Below are positions 56,434 to 64,000 of a stretch of 64,000 nucleotides of DNA, piece by piece. The stretch comes from Plectrocnemia conspersa. Taxonomy: Eukaryota; Arthropoda; Insecta; Trichoptera; Polycentropodidae. A program made the translations under genes and the position numbers. The stretch is taken from NCBI GenBank assembly GCA_009617715.1, contig VTFK01000357.1, positions 248,001 through 312,000 of the forward strand. The letters run 5' to 3'. Below the pieces are notes generated by a model. It did no database searches, was not told the origin of the DNA, and saw only the letters and a list, made by a program, of their open reading frames with translations. Position 1 is the stretch's first letter. Each line of letters begins with the position of its first letter.

Positions 56434-57230
56434 CAAAGAGAAATTAGTATCTCACGGTGTACCACAGGGATCTAAATTGGAACTATTGTTATTTATATTA
56501 TATATTAATGATATAGTTAATAATATAAAAAAGTGTAAAATACATCTGTTTGCGGACGATAAATTAATGTATTGCATAGGTGATAATAGTAAAGAAATTG
56601 TAGATCATTTAAATAATAAATTAAGTATAATAGAAATATGGTTAAAAAAAATACTTAAACTAAATGTATGTTTATTAACTATAAAAATATGTTAAATAAT
56701 ATTATTAAAATATTTATAGATAACTCTATTATAAAAATAGTTAATATTTAGGAATATTTATTTATAGGTATATTATCCAGAATGAAAAATATGCTAAGTA
56801 TAAACACAAAAAATATTACAATAGTATCATATTGCCTCATTTGAAATTGTTAAATGTTGAAGATGAATGTTTTATTATTCATATATAACTTAGAAAATAA
56901 TATGGTATCAGATAAGATAATAAATATGGATGTACATAAATTTAATACTAAATATTGAGAAAATTTAAGGATAGCTAGGTATAAAAATAGGGCTAGGAGA
57001 ATTATGTACTGAGGTGTTAATTTGTATAGTAATATTCCTAGGACAATCCGCAAAAATGATACTATAACGGATTTCTTAAATAGAATAAAAAAACACCTTC
57101 GTGCATTAGGAAATAAATTATAACATTTAGTCTTTTTTATTTTCTGTTTATTTTTATTTATTATATATAAATGTTTAGTTAAAATTTGTTTAATGTAAAA
57201 ATAAGCTATTATACTAAATAAATAAATAAA
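56434..57230 (+). mobile_element. LINE family A copy 3, 5'-truncated
   Basis: Starts inside the reverse transcriptase: EKLVSHGVPQGSKLE, then LLLFILYINDIVNN and LFADDKLMYC, with the catalytic pair kept. After a frame break come KIFIDNSIIKIV, LFIYNLENNM, DVHKFNTKY, NLYSNIPRTIRKN and IKKHLRALGNKL at the stop (57121-57123). The order and spacing match copy 1 (2281-3750). The 3' UTR ends in a TAAA-type tail (57215-57230) after AGCTATTATAC, which copy 1 shares. Stops make it a pseudogene. No target-site duplication is clear. Confidence 0.9.
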
Positions 57231-60200
57231 CCATAAACATATCGCAAACATTTATTGTTGTCTGTTTTTCATATAATTGAAAATATCTTATCAGATCATC
57301 AGATAATCTATTTCAAACATTTTTTTATTAAAAATTAATGCTTTACTTTGTTTAAAACCTTACTAAAATATTTTCAGTTATATTAGGAAAATTTGTTACA
57401 TAAAAAAAACAATTAGGTAAATGTATTACATGCATTTCCTCTAACCACAGTTTATTTCTAACGCAGCTACCACAATTTACTTAAAGTATATCACTTTTCC
57501 AAGTGCGGTTAAATATAGGTTTTCAACAACAAATTGTATACTTTTAATTTAACACGAACACATTTTTAATTATTTATATTTAATCGTTTCATAAATGATT
57601 TTTTTTACTCAGAAGCCATTATTGAACTTGTGAAAAGATTTATATCTCAATTTTAGCTCTCACGTGAAATATTATTTTGTTCCGAGATTCTACAAAAACC
57701 TATCTTAGCGAGTCAAAGAGGCCAAGCTTACTGTACCTACATACACAAAAATGAATTCTGTGAAGCTTTAAGCTCGCGTTACGTTTTGTACGTAAATCAG
57801 CTTACGGAATATTGAACGGCGCCCGAGATCTCATAAATTATTCATTATAAACCAATTTCGTGTTATTATTTTTTTTATTTCATGTTATATTATCACAACC
57901 CGTTTGCGACTATATATATTTTCGACTTTGAAAAAAAAAATCAATTATTTACAAAGTTTGCGTGTTTTAACAGCGCCGACTCGGCGGGACACTGTTTTTG
58001 TTGATAAAAATCTAAGTTCTTCGCGAATGATGTATAGCATAGTAATTTTATAATCGCAAATTTTCACTCTCAACGTTTTGTAGTGTGTATGGAGCAATGA
58101 AACAATTATTTGTAGTGCTTGATTCAATATTTATCGAAATCCGTTCAATGCAATCAACTAGCATTTGAATAATTATAATAATTTGGTACGTGTTTAATTT
58201 GACTACAAATCAAATAATTATTGCTTAATTAAACTATGTGTGTAAATTGTAATTATTAATAAATGTGTTTACTGAAATAATAAATATTTTGCTACAAAAC
58301 CGAGAATTAAGTTATACCATATATTTATTATTACGTAATCAAATATTTTCTGCAATTAATTTGTTGTTTGTCATATAATTATTACATATATTATTAATAA
58401 AAAAAGATACAGTATACCACTTTAATGAATACATCAAAATATACACAAAATAATACATAAAATAAACAGCAATACCTTGATTTAAAATTATAACGAACTA
58501 AGCAGAGCTATATCTATGAGCTTAAGTCCCACATACTTGTATTACATGTATGTATATATCCTAAACACACATTCTTGTATGTATACAATGAATATGTTGC
58601 ATTTGCAATGTGGTCGCATTGTTTACGATACATTTTTCAGAGTCCCTGAAACAAAAGGCCAAACTGCAGCCTCTCCCCTTTGCTAGATAAACTCTACAGT
58701 TAAGTGTCAGCTTGCTATCTACATATATACAACATATATGACCCGAACATGAGCATATCCTTTATTTATTTATTATTTTTTTTTTAAACTCAACAGCGAA
58801 ACGGCGCAAGACTAAAGTTTGGCTTTAATTTCAAAACTCCCCTTCGAAATATGGAAAATTCCCCAAAGGCTGATTAATTGATGCCTCAACTTTCCCATTT
58901 ACTGGCACGCTTATAAAGTTTGGCCGTTTATCTCGGTTAATGTTGAAAAATACAAAAGTGCAGCGGTGGACCAATAAATGAGCACGCAGGTAAACCACCG
59001 AGCACTTTTATAAAGTTAAATGTTTGTCTGTTTGTGTGTTTGACGCAAAATTGCCTCGTGAATGAAACGGTTTTCATTGCAAACATACGACTAATTATAT
59101 TAATCAAACGAACACAAATTTGTTTGCTTGCGATCCAATGGGGACATACGAGTTCTAAATAAGTTATGCAAATATCAGAAGGCAACCCACAAAAGGAACT
59201 TAAAATACAATATACTACATTTATAGCATAATATATATTTTAAAATTTATTCTATTAATAATACAATTAAGAGCCAATAGCTAAAAAAATATTATATACA
59301 CATTTAATTTATTATTATATTATCAAATAAGAGTGATCCGTGAAATATTTATAACCACGACTTAAAAAGATAAAATCGTTTTTTTTGTAATCAAGAAAAA
59401 AATTCACTAACAGTAAAAACAACTCGAATCATATATTATTAGTTTTTAAGTTTTGATTTTTTGAGCATTTAGGCATGACCTTATCAGCTAATAAGACAAA
59501 TATAATTCTGTTTGCTAGTTTTGGGTGGCAATGTCGAATGCAAAAATCTTTTGGTAAGTCAAAAATAATGTAACATCCGTGTCTTTCTAGTGGCAGAATA
59601 GTTTAAAAGTATTAAATTCATTAGATATTGATGTCTAAATATGTATTTTCAAAGCATTAATTTATTAGTCTATAAAATATACCCTCACATTGGCATTAAA
59701 AATATTTATGTGTCAATAATGCAATAGAGCAGCTAAAAACTATATTTTTTTAAAATTTTATTTATATTTAATATTAAAATAATATTCGTAATTTAATACT
59801 ATATATTAAAAGTTTATTTACTATCTAAAAATATTATAACAGTAATTATTATAAATTAAGTTCAAAACAATACACAATTGTATCAAATTTCCTTTGAGTT
59901 CTTAATCCCTCTTCACAAAGGATATAAACATTTAACTATCCTATGTTAATAAATAAATGACACACATATTAATTTTATACAAATATGCTTAATAATAGCA
60001 AAACATACGTGACATATGTTTTACCTTCTTCGAAAGCAAGCTTTTATTCATAACTTAGATTTGACATTTGTAAAAAAAAATTCACTTTGATATATATTTA
60101 CCCATAATAATATATATTTTACAATAACAAAGTGTCTTATTTAAAGTAATTCTTTACAATATTAAATTTAAGCATTATTATATTAATCGAGAAAAGTTCA

Positions 60201-61225
60201 ATTTGTTTTCTTGAAACCAATTTTAAATTTTATTATAAAATATGAAATCAACAAATATTAATTAAAAAAATAATTGGGGCGTATTTTTACCATTGTATAT
60301 TATAATTAAAATATTTACAATCACAATTTAATAAATGTATGTTTAAATAATATTATTGTTCATAAAAACATATACTTGAGATTCATATTTTTGTGTTTTT
60401 AACATTTACATACATACAAAAGTTTATTAAAAAAACGTTGAAATCGTTTAATAAACAAACATATAGGTAGCTATTAATTAAAAAATGCACCTGCTTTTTA
60501 TTGAAAAAATGAAATATCCCATTTCATAATAAATAGTTTTCCATTTTTAATTAACATAGTACAAATTTAAAAATATATCATGTACTTTATTGGATGCAAA
60601 AATTTATCTTTTAAAAAATCACGGGACGCCAAACATAAAAAAAGCTGTCTAGGTCTATATCAGAAATAGAACTTTACTACCTAATGATAAATTAGTTATG
60701 CAAACATTTGATAGTATAAGTAATGTAAAGTGTGTGTTGGATCTGCTTGAAATATCTTAGTTGAGAGTAATAAAATAAATATTATTATTGACAAACAGGT
60801 TCTAATTTATATATTAAAATGTATGAAAACTATAATATTTTTTAATTTTAAAAATACCAAAATGTCTAAGGCGATGAACCAAAAAAGTTTGAAATCTTTT
60901 TTTGGATTTTTATACTTTGTTTTGCCCTTACTCTTCCAAAAGGATTACAACATTTTTATTGTAATATTGTTTAATAAATAAATAATTATCATATGATTTC
61001 ATATATGGGTAGGCAAAAATTTCTAAGATACTACAATATATGAAGTTTTTTACTTTGTATAATGTAAATCTGTATACAAATAAAAGTTTCGATTTATAAA
61101 TTTATTGCTATATATAAATAAATATACCTTAAAGATTTTTATGTGAAATTTTACGCGATATCGAGAGTTTATTATTTAGCGAAACAACATAGATTTACTT
61201 TAATGGTATAAGTCTACTATGCATA
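57231..61225. other. Long gene-free stretch with GC-richer patches
   Basis: Patches 57690-57830 (GAACGGCGCCCGAGATC), 57955-58080, 58640-58700 and 58795-59170 are the only departures from A+T-rich DNA. Their frames show no domain and lack convincing splice sites. Probably regulatory or intronic. Confidence 0.3.
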
Positions 61226-61562
61226 AAAGATCGAATAGCGTAGTTCGTAACGTCTCAGACTAGTAATTCTGAGGTTGAAGGCTCGAACCCCGGCAGCGGT
61301 ACTCAAATTTTCATTTATAAAATGCGCGATTATAAATAAAATCAACCACAGCTGCAGTGACATTTATTGATTATAAATTGTAAAACACATAATAATTTAT
61401 AATTTATAATACAGATATCACCGATTCCCAGACTTTCAGTCTGGTGGTTCTTAGGTATTCATTATGTCTGATTGACTTACTAAATTGGTACAGATTTGAC
61501 CGTTGTAACGCATTCGGATTACGCCTGTCAAGTTACAATTAAAGATTTAATAAAATAAAAAA
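61226..61562 (+). mobile_element. tRNA-derived SINE, copy 2, with LINE-like 3' end
   Basis: TAGCGTAGTTCG (61236-61247) fits an RNA polymerase III A box and GGCTCGAACCC (61280-61290) a B box. Between them CTCAGA/TCTGAG forms an anticodon-like arm. The body matches copy 1 at 50222. The final 60 bases hold a hairpin (TTGTAAC 61503-61509 / GTTACAA 61532-61538, loop containing GCCTGTCA) and a TAATAAAATAAA tail, both resembling the LINE 3' end at 1453-1515. SINEs commonly carry such a tail to use a partner LINE's reverse transcriptase. Confidence 0.88.
61503..61538 (+). other. SINE 3' hairpin matching the LINE hairpin
   Basis: A perfect 7-bp stem TTGTAAC/GTTACAA with a 22-base loop. Against 1453-1488 the stem has changed on both sides in a paired way (C-G pairs replaced by T-A pairs), while the loop keeps CATT and GCCTGTCA. 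Confidence 0.75.
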
Positions 61563-62780
61563 AAATATAATATGACGTAAATATTTCAAGGTTTTTAATT
61601 TTCAGGATCTTGGGTGCTAGTGGATTAGACATAAATCAAAGCGTTTGTATTTTTAATAAAACTTTCGGTCAATCTTCTGAGGACGGCATTTTTCTGTAGA
61701 AACTGTGTTTTTTACAAAAAAATGCTACAGTAAGCCTGAGCCTCGCTCCATGGATAGAGTGTGAAGGCTTTAGTCTCAAAGAGGCCTCTCTGAAAGATGA
61801 CTAAATTAGACCCGACTAGTCAAAGTGGTTCGCTGTGATTCGGTAAAAGTTCTTTATTGGGGTGGGAGGGAAGCCAAGGGTTAAAAACTTTAGTCTTAAG
61901 CCAAAAACAAAAGAACACTATCCTATAATCGCACCTATAATCGAAAACTTAAACTCTACCGCCCGGTTGATTGCTCAAAATCGTTCTTACTGGATTTTCA
62001 TCTCTAAAGTGGTTCAGAGAAACATTGTTATCTCATAAGTGTAGCAAAAAGGAAGGTGAAATGGTCGTAAAAATAATATATCAGTAAAAAATAAATAAGA
62101 TGAAAATATATTTTAATATGAACTAGTGCTTCTTATCTGCTCAGTGATACTTTACATCTATGCTTAGTCAAATCTTCTCTGTTAAGTCGCAATTTTTTAA
62201 TACCTGTCATTAGCATTAACCACAGAAGAGTTTTCCCACATGTTGCTATAAAATTCATCCAAAGTTGTCAAAAGATTTTTTTGATATTCCATGCATCTTT
62301 TATCATCTGCAAATGGCTTTTTTCACGCATTTTATTTTACCAAATTAATTTTTAAACCAAAAATTAGTAATTTTATAATTTTTAGACTAAAATAGTGTGA
62401 CTTTAAAGACAACTGAACCATATAAAATATGTAACGAAAAGAGTCGTATCACAAATACGGCTCTTTGCTGGTGTATCGAGTGCTTGTAAATATGATAAGA
62501 TTGTCATCGTATTGATTAGTCACTGTCGGTAACTGTGCGAGTCTGCATTGAAATCTATTCAGAGTCTGCCTGCGACTTTTCGTGTCGCTGCAGTCTGCCT
62601 GGATTTGACATATATTTTATATTGCTTGTTTATGATAGCTTTGGAGAATCGCAGATTAAGTTGTTCACGAAGCATCTACATCACTTCCTGAACACACCTC
62701 TAATATGTATTTACGCCTTAAGATAAAATATATTTCAGATGGTTATAGACGCAGGGAATATTTATGTTTTTTTATTAATG
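61563..62780. other. Gene-free stretch
   Basis: A G+C-richer patch at 61725-61880 (GAGCCTCGCTCCATGG, GAGGCCTCTC, GGGGTGGGAGGGAAGCC) is of unknown nature. A second mild rise lies at 62500-62620. No splice-bounded frame is convincing. Confidence 0.3.
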
Positions 62781-62816
62781 GTGATAATGGGTGATTAGCT
62801 AATCACCCATTATCAC
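62781..62816. repeat. Perfect 36-bp palindrome
   Basis: GTGATAATGGGTGATTAG (62781-62798) is followed without spacer by its exact complement (62799-62816). Confidence 0.97.
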
Positions 62817-62930
62817 TACCAATAAAATCAACCCTTACAATGAGAATATGCGCGCCAGACAATACATTCGACCCTGCTTCTATAAATATTTTTTTTTGCT
62901 GAAATAACGATCTGGAATATTTTTTATCTT

Positions 62931-62967
62931 AAGGTGTGTTTAAGAAGCGATGCAGACGATTCGTAAA
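62931..62967 (+). repeat. Unclassified dispersed repeat, copy 3
   Basis: AAGGTGTGTTTAAGAAGCGA, then GCAGACGATTCGTAAA, aligns with 26564-26600. It may be the terminal segment of an unknown element. Confidence 0.55.
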
Positions 62968-63440
62968 CAACTTTATCTCGGTAACCAGCGAGATTGAGCA
63001 ACAATTGTTATAAACGTAGGGTGGAACGTATTGTTTCTGACGCACGTCTTTTCATATAAATTGTTTCTTTTGTAATACTGTGATCTCTCTTTCACTGTGT
63101 GATGTTCTATTTAAGCTTTTATAACGGGTTGATTCGTTGTTCAAGTGGTCGTTATGGTGACCTCTAAAATGTGATTTAATTTATTTATTTTTATTATTGC
63201 TCCGTTATATATATGCTATTAAGTGTCAAATAAATTAACTGGTCTGGCTTTCGTTCCATATATCTATGTTATTGAAATTATCTTACCCTGACTGTGCACT
63301 TTGGATGCTACATATTTTATAAATGTACGTTTATTTTACCTGTCAGATGTTTTGTGATCCATATGGATTGTATCAGATTTAATTTTTCAATGTATCCTTG
63401 TACTATCGAGGTGTATGCACCACGTATAACGTACCACACA
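62968..63440. other. Gene-free interval upstream of the terminal gene
   Basis: Moderately A+T-rich. Minus-strand frames from 63317 to 63614 overlap the putative promoter and have no recognisable content. Confidence 0.3.
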
Positions 63441-63522
63441 CACGCGCTTATCACAAAAAATAGCTTTCCCAGAATGCCAACTACGCGAACGTAAACAGTC
63501 CCGAGTGGGAAAACTTCGACAG

Positions 63523-63557
63523 TCAGTTGCGCTACTGCGTTCAACCGGGACGCTCGT
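63523..63557 (+). promoter_or_regulatory. Candidate core promoter: initiator plus DPE-like motif
   Basis: TCAGT (63523-63527) is the arthropod initiator core; with its A as +1 (63525), GCTCGT falls at +28 to +33 and matches five of six positions of the downstream promoter element (RGWYVT). The region 63440-63660 is G+C-rich and lacks a TATA box. It lies about 250 bases before the ATG at 63777. Confidence 0.5.
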
Positions 63558-63776
63558 CGCTGTCGGCTCACGGTTAAACTTAACTGCCACGGTTAAATTC
63601 GCGCGAGAGTTCACTCATAAATTCAACTTTAACATGCTAACCCGCAAAAGCGTTCAGAATTGAAAATCAAACGATTGATAGAGGTTCAATGGGGGATTTA
63701 AAAACAATATGTAGTCTAAATTTGATTAAGATCTAATTATAATATTATTAAATAAGTATTATTAAACCATTTTAAA

Positions 63777-63855
63777 ATGAGTGTGTTCACCACGTATAGA
63801 CTGTTTCATTTCATTGCGGCCATTGCTGTGACAAAAGCATTCGTCGACACTGGCG
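63777..63855 (+). CDS. First coding exon of a secreted or membrane protein (signal peptide)
   Basis: ATG in good context (AAAATGA) starts MSVFTTYRLFHFIAAIAV, then TKAFVDTG: a basic residue at 8, a hydrophobic core at about 9-18 and a small-residue site after TKA, a textbook signal peptide with cleavage probably after residue 21. The frame is open for 26 codons plus one base and then meets G|GTAAGT, an ideal splice donor (intron from 63856) in phase 1. Phase-1 introns after signal exons are typical of extracellular-domain genes (immunoglobulin, EGF and similar), but the domain type is unknown because all later exons lie outside the window. A promoter-like region lies upstream. The first 26 residues are too few to name the protein. 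Confidence 0.65.
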
Positions 63856-64000
63856 GTAAGTTTTAGTTTTTAATTTATAGTTTAAATTACCCTTTGTGTA
63901 TAAATACATTTAGAAAACCTATATAATAATAATTAATTTATAATACATTCATATATACAAAAATACTGTAGTTATATTATTAAAATAACTTGACAAAAGT
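63856..64000 (+). other. Start of intron 1 of the terminal gene
   Basis: Begins GTAAGTTTTAG and is A+T-rich to the window edge; no acceptor is reached that continues the frame. Confidence 0.5.

Noticed and set aside
58937..59185. 82-codon minus-strand frame
   Set aside because: Cysteine-containing but without domain or splice edges; it lies in a G+C-richer island best read as non-coding.
61236..61290. Possible tRNA gene with A and B boxes
   Set aside because: No closing acceptor stem and a long non-tRNA body shared with 50222-50452; SINE.
63317..63614. Minus-strand frames of 75-84 codons over the putative promoter
   Set aside because: G+C-rich promoter DNA is stop-poor; no start context or domain supports coding.
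1..64000. CRISPR arrays, bacterial operons, telomeric TTAGG arrays, integrated virus genes
   Set aside because: No evenly spaced short repeats with unique spacers, no operon structure, no TTAGG array, and no virus-like protein beyond retrotransposon reverse transcriptases were seen.

Overview
The window looks like nuclear DNA of an arthropod, most likely an insect. It is very A+T-rich (about 70% by eye). It has no operons or Shine-Dalgarno-spaced genes, its reading frames break at splice-like junctions, and most recognisable coding matter is decayed animal transposable elements (Jockey-type and other LINEs, hAT, Tigger/pogo, mariner, a tRNA-derived SINE). I cannot fix the order or species from the sequence alone. 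No bacterial-type system, CRISPR array, rRNA gene or stand-alone tRNA gene is visible.

Layout. 0.1-4.8 kb: a long inverted-repeat structure whose arms carry degenerate 15-bp tandem units; one LINE fragment sits inside the left arm and another between the arms, and a hAT transposase tail lies just outside. 5-12 kb: mostly A+T-rich intergenic or intronic DNA with a few GC-richer islands, a candidate first exon near 8.46 kb and a diverged tandem array at 10.4-11.2 kb. 12.5-15.4 kb: a Jockey relic interrupted by a 264-bp hAT MITE, then an internally shortened 1,048-bp hAT element. 18-19.9 kb: a Tigger element lacking its catalytic core, a mariner relic and a LINE scrap. 20.76-25.05 kb: a nearly complete Jockey-clade retrotransposon with a 13-bp target-site duplication, the largest single feature. 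25-50 kb: gene-poor DNA with several GC-richer blocks that look like conserved regulatory sequence or unrecognised exons, one candidate minus-strand first exon (36.8-36.95 kb), a 228-bp hAT MITE, and a pair of related blocks that each carry a CTCF-like GGTGGCGCC site. 50-62 kb: two copies of a tRNA-derived SINE and further LINE fragments. The last 0.5 kb: a promoter-like region and the first coding exon (signal peptide, then a phase-1 splice donor) of a plus-strand secreted or membrane protein whose remainder lies beyond the window.

Main points. (1) The longer SINE copy ends in the same 3' hairpin as a LINE at 1.45 kb; the stem changes in a compensatory way between copies, which suggests that the SINE borrows this LINE's retrotransposition machinery. 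(2) Insertions are nested in readable order with clean target-site duplications. (3) Several GC-richer islands hold unusually long stop-free frames or splice-bounded frames. Host genes are represented only by short first-exon candidates; all other protein-coding signal is mobile-element debris.
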